This document shows positions 34,335 to 41,415 of a stretch of DNA of 64,000 nt, piece after piece. The position numbers and the translations under genes are program-made. The stretch is from assembly GCA_964405465.1 (NCBI GenBank), contig CAYONZ010000006.1:37587-101586 (forward strand). The letters are read 5' to 3'. This DNA comes from CAYONZ01 sp964405465. GTDB lineage: Bacteria; Bdellovibrionota; Bdellovibrionia; Bdellovibrionales; JAMPXM01. The notes below the pieces were generated by a model. It was not told where the DNA came from, did not search any database, and was given only the letters and a program-made list of their open reading frames with translations. Position 1 is the first letter of the stretch, and each line of letters starts with the position of its first letter.

Positions 34335-34496
34335 GAGGCTGACCACCACTTTTGGTTGTTCGCTCAGGTTCAGGCAATGAATTGTGCGAGCGGCATTTAG
34401 TCATTGGGTGGCTATCAGAGACCAATTTCTTTATAGAATTCCTTAGTGCGTTCGTACTCGCCAGGAAATTCGTCGTGAGTGATTTCAGCAATCTTA

Positions 34497-34742
34497 TTCA
34501 TCAGAATCCAAATTACTGAACTGAGCATGTGACACCATCGGTTGAACTTCCGCCAACACGCAGGTTAACAGATGAATCCGAACCCTCTGTCGAGGCTTCG
34601 ATACCGCCAACAACTGTTGAAATTGTTAATACTCGGTATTCGCCTTTGTCGTTGTACCACCGGTCGAGGCTGATAGAAAAGTTTCGCTTGAGCTTTCCGT
34701 CGTATGAACTATCAAGCATAACATCACCCCTTACATGGTCTT
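34497..34742. repeat. Duplicated segment, copy A (partner 37317-37562)
   Basis: About 246 bp that closely match, at roughly nine of ten bases, the segment 37317-37562, including the same stop region (TTCATCAGAATCCAAATTACTG) and ending at CATGGTCTT. The flanking sequences differ on both sides, which places the edges of a segmental duplication. Confidence 0.9.
34513..34742 (-). pseudogene. Truncated copy of a small secreted-protein gene
   Basis: The reading frame is the last two-thirds of the intact gene at 37333-37743: HVRGDVMLDSSYDGKLKRNFSISLDRWYND, GGIEASTEGSDSSVNLRVGGSSTDGVTCSVQ. The signal peptide and first third are missing, and the ATG available upstream (34761) belongs to unrelated sequence. 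Many changes are silent or conservative, suggesting the truncation is not very old or the copy is still similar by chance of recent duplication. Unlikely to be functional because it cannot be exported. Confidence 0.75.
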
Positions 34743-34836
34743 CTAAAGTTTTATAAAGCATCTTCGTATAATTGGGGTCAAGCAGAAGGCTCGAACCGAT
34801 CTTTCCCCGTATTTATGTATCAAGTGCTCGGCTCTA

Positions 34837-34865
34837 TTGACATATAGTATAAATCTAGATAAAAT
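34837..34865 (+). promoter_or_regulatory. Strong candidate promoter of the BrnTA-like module
   Basis: TTGACA (34837-34842), 17-bp spacer, TAAAAT (34860-34865). The spacer contains the perfect palindrome ATCTAGAT (34853-34860), a plausible BrnA operator. Transcription would begin at or very near the ATG at 34870, implying a leaderless or nearly leaderless mRNA. Confidence 0.6.
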
Positions 34866-34869
34866 ATAG

Positions 34870-35157
34870 ATGATGATCGAATTTGATTGGGACGAAGATA
34901 AGAATAAAGCGAACCGGAAAAAGCACGGTATTTGGTTTGAGGAGGCTCAATCGGTTTTTGATGATGTTCACGGTCGATTGTTTTTAGACTCTGAACATTC
35001 AGACTACGAAGATCGGTTTATTCTGATTGGCTATAATAGTTCCAGTAAACTTTTGGTCGTTGTTCATTGCCATCGTGAACCAGATTCAATTGTTCGAATT
35101 ATCTCAGCTCGCAAAGCTACTAAAAAAGAGAGGGTGTATTATGAAAAAGGAATATGA
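34870..35157 (+). CDS. brnT: BrnT-family toxin
   Basis: 95-residue RelE-fold ribonuclease toxin of the BrnT family. N-terminal FDWDEDKNKANRKKHGIWFEEAQSVFDD is the family signature, then YEDRFILIGYNSSSKLLVVVHCHR and IVRIISARKATKKERVYYE (the IISARKA-xxxE-xxxY end). Fully intact. Its 3' end overlaps the antitoxin start by 17 bp. The function is that of the well-studied BrnTA pair of Brucella, inferred by family. Confidence 0.92.
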   Translation: MMIEFDWDEDKNKANRKKHGIWFEEAQSVFDDVHGRLFLDSEHSDYEDRFILIGYNSSSKLLVVVHCHREPDSIVRIISARKATKKERVYYEKGI

Positions 35158-35359
35158 TTTCGATAAAATGAAGGAAGTTAAAAATCCATATCCTGCCAAA
35201 AAGAAAAAGGCGGTGGGTATTAACTTAAGTCCTGTCGTCATCGATTACTTCAAAAAACTCTCTGATGAGTCCGGGGTTTCTTATCAAAAGCTGATCGACC
35301 TTTATCTTCTGGATTGTGTGAAGCGCAAAAAGAAACTTTCGATGAAGTGGACGGCTTAA
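35141..35359 (+). CDS. brnA: BrnA-like antitoxin
   Basis: 72 residues: MKKEYDFDKMKEVKNPYPAKKKKAVGINLSPVVIDYFKKLSDESGVSYQKLIDLYLLDCVKRKKKLSMKW, a CopG/ribbon-helix-helix-like domain with an N-terminal arm typical of BrnA. Start at ATG 35141 inside the toxin gene, with an AGAGAGGG upstream. The acidic/basic N-terminal part likely contacts BrnT and the ribbon-helix-helix part DNA. Confidence 0.85.
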   Translation: MKKEYDFDKMKEVKNPYPAKKKKAVGINLSPVVIDYFKKLSDESGVSYQKLIDLYLLDCVKRKKKLSMKWTA

Positions 35360-35463
35360 CGATGCCATCGGTTGGCTGAAAGTGGATTGGGTTCTCTTGC
35401 TCTTGAGAAAGAACCCGCACTCCATTAGGCAATCAATCATGCGCCTTAAAACACCAAAATGAA

Positions 35464-35685
35464 TTAGATCTTGGTGGTTGCACCACGTTTCAATGAGACA
35501 AGATACTCTTGCCACTCGTCGATAAATACGGTGGTAAGTTTGGATAGTTTGAGCACTCTATTATATAAGATAACCATATCGTAAGAAACCAAGGGAATTG
35601 AAGGTGAGCGCAGTATTTTCATTCCGTTGTGGTTTGATTTCTGTAAGAAAGCAATCCCCTTTGGGTAATAAATTTCCTTCGCCAA
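35464..35685 (-). pseudogene. Possible fragment of a LysR-type regulator
   Basis: A 73-codon frame whose end, VSYDMVILYNRVLKLSKLTTVFIDEWQEYL, resembles the C-terminus of LysR substrate-binding domains. No DNA-binding part is found upstream; the same frame runs on for about 25 more codons without a start and then meets a stop. Best seen as a remnant, with low certainty about the family. Confidence 0.35.
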
Positions 35686-35808
35686 ATTTCTTTGGCTAAT
35701 CGAGACCTGGGGTTTGCATCCCCGGTCGTCGTGTCTAGTGGCTCTTCTTCGTTCGAATACTCATGGAAATTTTCAATGATGAACCTTTCCATTGTCTAAA
35801 TCGGATTT

Positions 35809-36366
35809 ATGCAAATAGCGCATTCATTCTTCAAGAGCTATCCTTTACAAAGAATTGAAATCGCGCAAGTCGAAATTACGAGGCAAGAATGTGATCGTCG
35901 ACGCAAGTGCTATCCTGTCGAGTCAGCGTTTCAGTTTCGTACAAAAGCAACTATCGCAGGGGTTCAGATGAGTGGATATGCTAGACGTCCAACCTATACC
36001 TCATCCTTATTGATTGGACGCTCGTCGGTTGCATCTGCGGCGCCGTATATTAGTAGCGGTTCGATGAGTGGACCGCACTACATCTGCAGTCAGGACCTAA
36101 AAAGAGGCTTGTGGATTTACCAAAATGGTTTTCATAAAGATCAGTTCATTGGCTACTACGTTGATGGGACATTCTCCAGTGGGGCCTTCAACTGTACCTT
36201 GGTAAATAGTTCCACCGTGCTGTGGGAATGTCTGGCGACTACGCCCCAACAAAGAGGCGCTTCGGCGACCGTTGGTTACAGTGAAAGTGGCAATTGGGTA
36301 ATGTCGTTTTTTAAACAGGATAGAGTTGAAAATCCTGTTCCTGCTGATCGTATCGTCTGTCGATAA
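35809..36366 (+). CDS. Hypothetical protein
   Basis: 185 residues, no recognised family and no clear ribosome binding site. N-terminal part basic (SFFKSYPLQRIEIAQVEITRQECDRRRKC), no signal peptide; the second half is rich in Gly, Ser, Tyr and Trp (GPHYICSQDLKRGLWIYQNGFHKDQFIGYYVDGTFSSGAFNCTLV) and looks like a secreted beta domain with four Cys. It may be a truncated secreted protein that lost its signal. Bounded upstream by an in-frame stop 12 bp before the ATG. Confidence 0.5.
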   Translation: MQIAHSFFKSYPLQRIEIAQVEITRQECDRRRKCYPVESAFQFRTKATIAGVQMSGYARRPTYTSSLLIGRSSVASAAPYISSGSMSGPHYICSQDLKRGLWIYQNGFHKDQFIGYYVDGTFSSGAFNCTLVNSSTVLWECLATTPQQRGASATVGYSESGNWVMSFFKQDRVENPVPADRIVCR

Positions 36367-36530
36367 TATTGTTATTGGTCAGCGAATTCAGCTCTATCTT
36401 TTAAAATTTAACCTGTTTTGAAACAGACAAAGCCTAAAACTTATAAAGTTGACCGTTTTTCTGACTCGAATCGATTACATTCGTTAAAAATCCTGGAAAA
36501 ATAGATGTTTTCTGTATATACTGAAAATAA

Positions 36531-36828
36531 TGAAGATGAAGTTTGATTGGGATCCTGCAAAATCTGAAAGCAATATAAAAAACATGGGATTTCATTTGAT
36601 CTTGCCATCACTGTTTTTGATGACCCTCAAGCGCTTATTGCACTAGACGAAAAGCATTCAACTCCAGCTGAAATTCGAGAATGGATTGTCGGTTTGTCAG
36701 ATAAAGGTATTTTAGTTGTTATTTTCACAAAGCGATTGAGTGGTCGCTTGTATCGCCTTATCAGCGCAAGAAAGGCGAATAAACGAGAAAGGAAATTATA
36801 TGAAGAGTTCAAAAGACTTTCCCTTTGA
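36531..36828 (+). pseudogene. Frameshifted BrnT-family toxin gene
   Basis: Starts MKMKFDWDPAKSESNIKNMG, the BrnT N-terminus. The expected continuation FDLAITVFDDPQALIALDEKHST, then ISARKANKRERKLYEEFKRL, is encoded in a frame shifted by one base after GGGATTTCATTTGAT (around 36590-36600); one lost base restores the family sequence. In the current frame translation ends early. The frame end at 36828 overlaps the BrnA-like gene. A sequencing error cannot be excluded. Confidence 0.75.
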
Positions 36829-37066
36829 AAAAGCACGCAGAATTTCCGCAGAGGAAGTATCTTCAGCTCGTAAGGCTATTGAGGCTAAGAGCGGAAAAAA
36901 ACGTGTTTCTAGAGGGCGTCCGGCTAAACCTGACGAGTTGAAATTTGTAGCCACTTCGATTCGACTGCACCCAAAAGTTATTGCTTGGGCTAAGAAAGAA
37001 GCTAAAAAAAGAGGAGTTGGTTATCAAACGATTATCAACGAATTCCTGTTAGCAAAAGCGGTCTGA
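36800..37066 (+). CDS. BrnA-like antitoxin next to a broken toxin
   Basis: 88 residues from ATG 36800: FPFEKARRISAEEVSSARKAIEAKSGKKR, then RGRPAKPDELKFVATSIRLHPKVIAWAKKEAKKRGVGYQTIINEFLLAKAV, a BrnA/CopG ribbon-helix-helix domain. The gene is intact although its toxin is frameshifted, so it may persist as an orphan regulator or anti-addiction factor. The start overlaps the toxin frame, as in the intact module at 34870. Confidence 0.8.
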   Translation: MKSSKDFPFEKARRISAEEVSSARKAIEAKSGKKRVSRGRPAKPDELKFVATSIRLHPKVIAWAKKEAKKRGVGYQTIINEFLLAKAV

Positions 37067-37253
37067 GTTGATCCGCTATCTTGGATTCTTTGGTTCTTCC
37101 ATTACAGGGTTCGAGAATATTGGGCTAGTGAAACCCATGCGAACATGGGTTGACTTCTGAATCTGTTCGGGCAGAGGGGAGTCAGCTCGCGTCCTCATCG
37201 CTAATGCGGCGAAAGTTGCAAAAGGCAAAGGATGAGTCAGAGCTGTTAAAAAA

Positions 37254-37293
37254 ACGGGAGTGTTTTCGCTATCGCTCCCGTATTAGTTTTTTT
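37254..37293 (+). terminator. Candidate rho-independent terminator
   Basis: ACGGGAG (37254-37260) pairs with CTCCCGT (37275-37281) and is followed by ATTAGTTTTTTT. It is about 190 bp after the BrnA-like gene and just before the convergent secreted-protein gene. Confidence 0.6.
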
Positions 37294-37316
37294 CGTTTCA
37301 TTTATGCAGATTGTAC

Positions 37317-37562
37317 TTCATCAGAATCCAAATTACTGAACTGAGCAGGTGACACCATCGGCTGAACTTCCGCCAACACGCAGGTTAACCGATGAATCCG
37401 AACCCTCTGTCGAAACTTCGATACCGCCGACAACTGTTGAAATTGTTAATACACGGTATTCTCCTTTATCGTTGTACCAACGGTCAAGGCTGATCGTAAA
37501 TTTTCGCTTGAGCTTTCCGTCGTATGAACTATCAAGCATGACATCACCACTTACATGGTCTT
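37317..37562. repeat. Duplicated segment, copy B (partner 34497-34742)
   Basis: Same orientation as copy A and in the intact gene 37333-37743. The homology stops abruptly inside the coding region at 37562, so copy A derives from this gene or a sister. Confidence 0.9.
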
Positions 37563-37743
37563 GATTACCTTTCAGGGTGATTGTTTGCGTAGTTGAGTGA
37601 GTATCGTCGTCGCCCCTGCCGCTTGAGTTGGTAAGGGTCTTTGTAAATTCCGATTTACAGACGACTTGAGTTCCCCCGAGGTCGTTTGCCGCAAATGTAG
37701 ACACGGACATCAATACTGTGGCTAAAGCCAAAAGCGATCGCAT
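37333..37743 (-). CDS. Small secreted protein of unknown function
   Basis: 136 residues from ATG 37743 (AAGGAGA 7 bp upstream). Signal peptide LLALATVLMSVSTFA, then two Cys (TQVVCKSEF and VTCSVQ at the very end) that probably form a disulfide. No family recognised. A truncated copy of its 3' part lies 2.8 kb upstream in the same patch. Confidence 0.75.
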   Translation of the reverse strand: MRSLLALATVLMSVSTFAANDLGGTQVVCKSEFTKTLTNSSGRGDDDTHSTTQTITLKGNQDHVSGDVMLDSSYDGKLKRKFTISLDRWYNDKGEYRVLTISTVVGGIEVSTEGSDSSVNLRVGGSSADGVTCSVQ

Positions 37744-38019
37744 ATAAATCTCCTTAGTTTTAAATTTTGAGTTCGAATCAACAACTGCTAACGGCATGCC
37801 GGCTTAAAAGCTTTCGTATTAGCTTATGGAGGGTGCCGGCGTAAAACTACTGAACACAATGCCAAAAACCGTCAATTTCAGGTCTTTATCTGCGTTTGAA
37901 AACTGCGGCTCTAGTCTAATTTTTTCTGATAACTCTGGGTATTTATCGTTCTTTCAATGGAAATCTGACAGGCGCTCTAGCTGACGCGCAAGCCTACAGT
38001 TCAACTATGTCGGCGAGTT

Positions 38020-38298
38020 CTAAAGGGGCGCATCGCATGAGCCAATTACGACGACGTCACACTGTTTGTCAATAATTACCGGCTTTGCATGTAGTTCCCA
38101 ATCAAGAATCTTTCCATCGAGTGACGAGCACTGCTCTATAACTTCGTTTTTGGCAGATTGAAGAGTCTCACTGCATGCAAGCTTCACTGTTTTGCCATCA
38201 CCTAACAAAACTTTATGAATTTTGACCAATTCTCCATTTGCGGGTGATGCGACTGTGATCATTGCAAGAGTTGCGGCTAATGCTATGGTTGATTTCAT
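38020..38298 (-). CDS. Small secreted protein of unknown function
   Basis: 92 residues with a signal peptide (IALAATLAMITVASPANG) and four Cys in the mature part (KLACSETL, IEQCSSL, DKQCDVV, GSCDAPL), a pattern of a small disulfide-bonded periplasmic or secreted protein. No family recognised. GGGAGACAAT lies before ATG 38298. Confidence 0.65.
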   Translation of the reverse strand: MKSTIALAATLAMITVASPANGELVKIHKVLLGDGKTVKLACSETLQSAKNEVIEQCSSLDGKILDWELHAKPVIIDKQCDVVVIGSCDAPL

Positions 38299-38615
38299 AT
38301 TGTCTCCCTATGGGTTTAAGAAAATCTGATCATGCGAAAAAAAGTAGGTCAATAGGATTTGTTTAGTAAAGAGAATTGGTCGTGCAAAAAATGAAATTTC
38401 TGATCCAAGATTAAGTCGTTTGCAATCCAAGAATGAAAGTAAGAATAATGTTAGCTCTCGTCACTTTGGGCGATGATTGTCGTACAGCAGACAAAACTGA
38501 AATTTTTGATGAGACCCGACTAAAATGCTGTGCATTTTATGATTTTTACACTTCAAATTGACACTGTAAATTGACCAAAAAACAATAGAAGGTGTTCCAA
38601 TTGGAGGAAGTAAAA
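38299..38615. other. Intergenic region with a perfect hairpin
   Basis: No gene in 317 bp. TAAAATGC-TGT-GCATTTTA (38521-38539) is a perfect inverted repeat. Two copies of AAATTGAC lie at 38556-38575; the first gives TTGACA (38558-38563), a possible -35 for the following gene, but no good -10 is seen at the right distance. Confidence 0.45.
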
Positions 38616-38891
38616 ATGAAATTATTTGCGATGGCAATTCTGCTCACCTTAAATTCGAATGTCTATGGTAGCATGTCCGGTGGCAGCTCGGAGAAATCCG
38701 TGCCTCGCTGTACAATCATGGGGCAAGTTGCCAAACTTGACCTTGCCAAGGGGCGAGCTTTTGTTTCCCTTAAAAAAGTATTTGGCTCCACAACTCAGAT
38801 GGGATGCTTCGAAACAAATGCCGAAAAAATGATCGGTCAAACAGTTTCGATTTCTTTAAGATCCAAAGGTGGTTTGCTTGCCGCTTACTGA
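38616..38891 (+). CDS. Small secreted protein of unknown function
   Basis: 91 residues from ATG 38616 (GGAGG 10 bp upstream). Signal peptide LFAMAILLTLNSNVYG, Ser/Gly-rich start, then VPRCTIMGQVAKLDLAKGRAFVSLKKVFGSTTQMGCFETNAEKMIGQTVSISL, which looks like a small beta domain with a disulfide. It ends 30 bp before the convergent PPTase gene and closes the accessory patch. Confidence 0.65.
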   Translation: MKLFAMAILLTLNSNVYGSMSGGSSEKSVPRCTIMGQVAKLDLAKGRAFVSLKKVFGSTTQMGCFETNAEKMIGQTVSISLRSKGGLLAAY

Positions 38892-38921
38892 GGCTTCAGT
38901 AACAGTATTTCATCCTTCTAT

Positions 38922-39683
38922 TTAGAAATATTGGATATTGTGGGAACCACTCGGATGAGATCCAACGTTTGAACTGAACTGATTCGGTACGGTGTGTGCA
39001 ACCGCGCATTGAAATCCGGAAGGAGCAGCTATTGGGCTGACAAAAAGGTGAGGTTCTTTTATTGAATCGGATAGCAGTGTGATCAAATTGTTGTTCTCGA
39101 ATCTGTGAACAATTGAAAAGGATTTTAGATCATCCTGAAGTCCCTGCCCATGCATCTTTCCATGAGCTTCCTTCATTGTCCATGATCTATAAAAGGCCTC
39201 TGTCATTCGATCCTCTGGCAACTCTTTCCAGGAATCATATTCTTCTCGTGAAAACATTCGACGAACTATGGCTGACAAATTGGAACGCTCTTGCCTGGCC
39301 TCAATATCGATTCCAAGCTCTCGGTTCAAACTGAAAGCGAGTGCTCCAAAAGTATTGGAATGACTTAGGCTAAAGTACACCTGTTCTCCTGATTTCGTTT
39401 TTTGGGGGCACCAGGGTTTACCAAATTCTTTGCGGTGAATTACAATGTCATTTGCAGGTAACTCTAGAATTGAGGCACAGAACTCTCTGAGTGCTACTCG
39501 CATTTGAAGCGACTGAACTCTTTTCTTTTGAACATAGATACCGCAATAGTCTCTGTAGTCTTCTGTTGTAAGAAGGTCTAATGCTTTCTTATCTAAGTAC
39601 TCAGGTAGAGAGATAAATGTGACAGCAATGTCGCCATTTCTGAGAGTCTTTAAAAAGCCTTCTGGTTTCCTATTAAAATGCAT
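38922..39683 (-). CDS. 4'-phosphopantetheinyl transferase (Sfp type)
   Basis: Converts apo-ACP to holo-ACP with CoA. Sfp/AcpT motifs: YFSLSHSNTFGALAFS, LGIDIEARQ (Mg-binding D-x-E) and FYRSWTMKEAHGKMHGQGL (WxxKEA). 253 residues, within the Sfp type, and with the large N- and C-lobe pseudo-dimer. Last gene of the leftward operon; it overlaps the end of the upstream N-acyltransferase gene by 11 bp. Its place here suggests it activates the two ACPs of the cluster (41161 and 52813). Confidence 0.93.
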   Translation of the reverse strand: MHFNRKPEGFLKTLRNGDIAVTFISLPEYLDKKALDLLTTEDYRDYCGIYVQKKRVQSLQMRVALREFCASILELPANDIVIHRKEFGKPWCPQKTKSGEQVYFSLSHSNTFGALAFSLNRELGIDIEARQERSNLSAIVRRMFSREEYDSWKELPEDRMTEAFYRSWTMKEAHGKMHGQGLQDDLKSFSIVHRFENNNLITLLSDSIKEPHLFVSPIAAPSGFQCAVAHTVPNQFSSNVGSHPSGSHNIQYF

Positions 39684-40362
39684 TTTGCTCTCGCAAGTAG
39701 TTCACAATTTGTTGAGATCTCTGTTCACTTAGGCCTCCTTTTAACTGGAGAAGTTGAAACTCTTCTTTTATCTTTTTTGAAATATCTAATCTACAGAGAA
39801 TTACTTCGGTTCCAAATTCGTGATCAATTCGGGGCGTTTCTTTGCCATCAAGAGGTTCAAAGCCAATTTTTCGATACATTGCAAAATTATTGAGAATTGC
39901 TTCCGCAAGAAGAGAGCCGACTTTATTCCGAATGCATTCTCTTGCAACGGAATGGTAGACTGCACGAAGTAAAGGACCAGTTCCTCGCCAATGCGAAAGA
40001 ACACAGAATCTTCCAATTTCACCTACGTTTTTTCGGTCATAATTCATTTTCAAGAGAGAAATGCCAAAGTCCTTTTCAATTGGGAGTTCATATTCGCTTG
40101 GAAGGACTAGCTTCAATCCAGCCACAGGGCTTTTATTTGAGTCGTAAATTAGAATGGGATGTTCTTGAGGGCCAAGGGGATATTTCAGATGTACTGTCTC
40201 TAGAAAGTTTTGGTAATTCCCGTGCTCAAACAATCGACAGTTGGAGTGGATAAAAATGTCCGCATAACTTGTGGAAAGAAGAAAGTTGAAAATATTTATT
40301 TCAGATTGGTTTCTGGCTACTTTATAGAAAAAACCGCCGGGCAACAGACTGTAGTTTTCCAA
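39673..40362 (-). CDS. FeeM-like N-acyltransferase (GNAT fold), copy 1
   Basis: 229 residues. The core VGEIGRFCVLSHWRGTGPLLRAVYHSVARECIRNKVGSLLAEAILNNFAMYRKIGFEPL is the signature of FeeM/N-acyl amino acid synthase-type GNATs, which move an acyl group from an acyl-ACP onto the amine of an amino acid; related enzymes are autoinducer synthases. It starts with TTG (40362), with AAGGAG five bases upstream, like the paralogue's start context. About half identical to the copy at 40455. Amine substrate unknown; the nearby ACPs would be donors. Confidence 0.8.
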   Translation of the reverse strand: MENYSLLPGGFFYKVARNQSEINIFNFLLSTSYADIFIHSNCRLFEHGNYQNFLETVHLKYPLGPQEHPILIYDSNKSPVAGLKLVLPSEYELPIEKDFGISLLKMNYDRKNVGEIGRFCVLSHWRGTGPLLRAVYHSVARECIRNKVGSLLAEAILNNFAMYRKIGFEPLDGKETPRIDHEFGTEVILCRLDISKKIKEEFQLLQLKGGLSEQRSQQIVNYLREQNAF

Positions 40363-40454
40363 TTGATCTCCTTAATTATTGTATTTATGTTTTTGGGTCG
40401 AGTGCGGGTTTTCGGGGACGAGAATAATTTTTGCTCGGCGACGTACCATGATTT

Positions 40455-41147
40455 TTATTGAAATGCATATTGTTTGCCCAGGTACTCAAGGATTTGTTGG
40501 GTTCGTTGTTCACTCAGATCTCTTTTTTCCTGTTGAGATCGAAATTCTTTTTCAATTTTCATTGAAATGTCCAATTTGCAGGGAATGCACTTGATGCCGA
40601 ATCTGTAACCCACTTTGGGAATATCAGTTCCATCCAAACTATCAAAACCAATTTTTTTATACATCAAGAATAAATTGGGAATTGCACCGGCAAGAAGCGT
40701 GTCGACCTTATTTTTTATGCATTCTCTGGAGACCGCGTGGTAAATCGCCCTTATGAGAGGTCCAGCCCCTCGCCAACTCTCAAGTACACAAAATTTTCCA
40801 ATTTCTCCAACTTTTTTTCTATCAAGATTCATTTTCGACAGTGTTAGGCCAAAGTCTTGTTCAATTGGAAGTTCATATTCGCCGGGTAGAACCAGCTTCA
40901 AGCCAGCAATCGGAATTCTATTTGAGTCGTAAATCAAAATAGGATGGTCTTGGGGCTCTAGAGGATGTTTTAATTGAGTAAACTTTAGAAAATCCTGGTA
41001 GGTCCCACTGGACAGCAATCGAAAATTCGACCAAGCAAAGACGTCTACGTAGTTTGCGGAAACGAGGGAGTTGAACGTTTCGACGTCTGATATATTTTTA
41101 ACTACCTTATATAAAAAACCGCCGGGTAAAGGGTTGTAACCGTCCAT
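40455..41147 (-). CDS. FeeM-like N-acyltransferase (GNAT fold), copy 2
   Basis: 230 residues, paralogue of the previous gene over the full length: MDGYNPLPGGFLYKV versus MENYSLLPGGFFYKV, and VGEIGKFCVLESWRGAGPLIRAIYHAVSRECIKNK. Start at ATG 41147 with AGGAG 9 bp upstream; a longer frame reaching 41222 covers the ACP gene end and is unlikely. A 92-bp gap with unusual low GC separates the two copies. Two copies suggest distinct acyl or amine specificities in one pathway. Confidence 0.8.
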   Translation of the reverse strand: MDGYNPLPGGFLYKVVKNISDVETFNSLVSANYVDVFAWSNFRLLSSGTYQDFLKFTQLKHPLEPQDHPILIYDSNRIPIAGLKLVLPGEYELPIEQDFGLTLSKMNLDRKKVGEIGKFCVLESWRGAGPLIRAIYHAVSRECIKNKVDTLLAGAIPNLFLMYKKIGFDSLDGTDIPKVGYRFGIKCIPCKLDISMKIEKEFRSQQEKRDLSEQRTQQILEYLGKQYAFQ

Positions 41148-41160
41148 TTTCTGAATCTCC

Positions 41161-41415
41161 TTAGGTTGCGGGACTGAGTTTAAGGAGCAGGCGTAGGTCC
41201 CGTATGTTTTTACACGCGGCAAGTTCTCTATAGGATAGCATTTTTCCGAAGTGAATATCGATATTGGTCATAACCGAAACTATCGTAAAAGAGTCCCAGT
41301 TAGACTCATCCAGAGAAAAGTCATCATTTAAAGCCGTGTAAGGAGTTGCTAGATCGGTGGCAAGAGAATTTAGAAATGTTTTAGTCGCTTGTGTATCGTT
41401 CACTTTTGTCTCCAT
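41161..41415 (-). CDS. Acyl carrier protein, copy 1 (divergent)
   Basis: 84 residues from ATG 41415. DDFSLDESNWDSFTIVSVMTNID contains the phosphopantetheine Ser in WDSF (DSL/DSF motif), with flanking helices AELAACKNIRDLRLLL typical of an ACP. It is clearly unlike the housekeeping ACP sequence. The N-terminal half is diverged. It overlaps the KAS III gene by 16 bp, in an operon with KAS III, FabZ and FabG enzymes. A TTG at 41436 is an alternative start. Confidence 0.82.
   Translation of the reverse strand: METKVNDTQATKTFLNSLATDLATPYTALNDDFSLDESNWDSFTIVSVMTNIDIHFGKMLSYRELAACKNIRDLRLLLKLSPAT

Noticed and set aside
34415..34501. A 28-codon minus-strand frame (MNKIAEITHDEFPGEYERTKE-type)
   Set aside because: It is close to the edge of the duplicated segment and could be a relic, but it is too short and has no family, so no gene is called.
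35704..35727. Hairpin GACCTGGGG/TCCCCGGTC as a possible terminator
   Set aside because: No T tract follows and no gene ends nearby in a suitable place; left as an unassigned short inverted repeat.
33479..38891. A CRISPR array or an intact prophage in the accessory patch
   Set aside because: No regularly spaced direct repeats, no cas genes, no structural phage genes and no integrase are visible.
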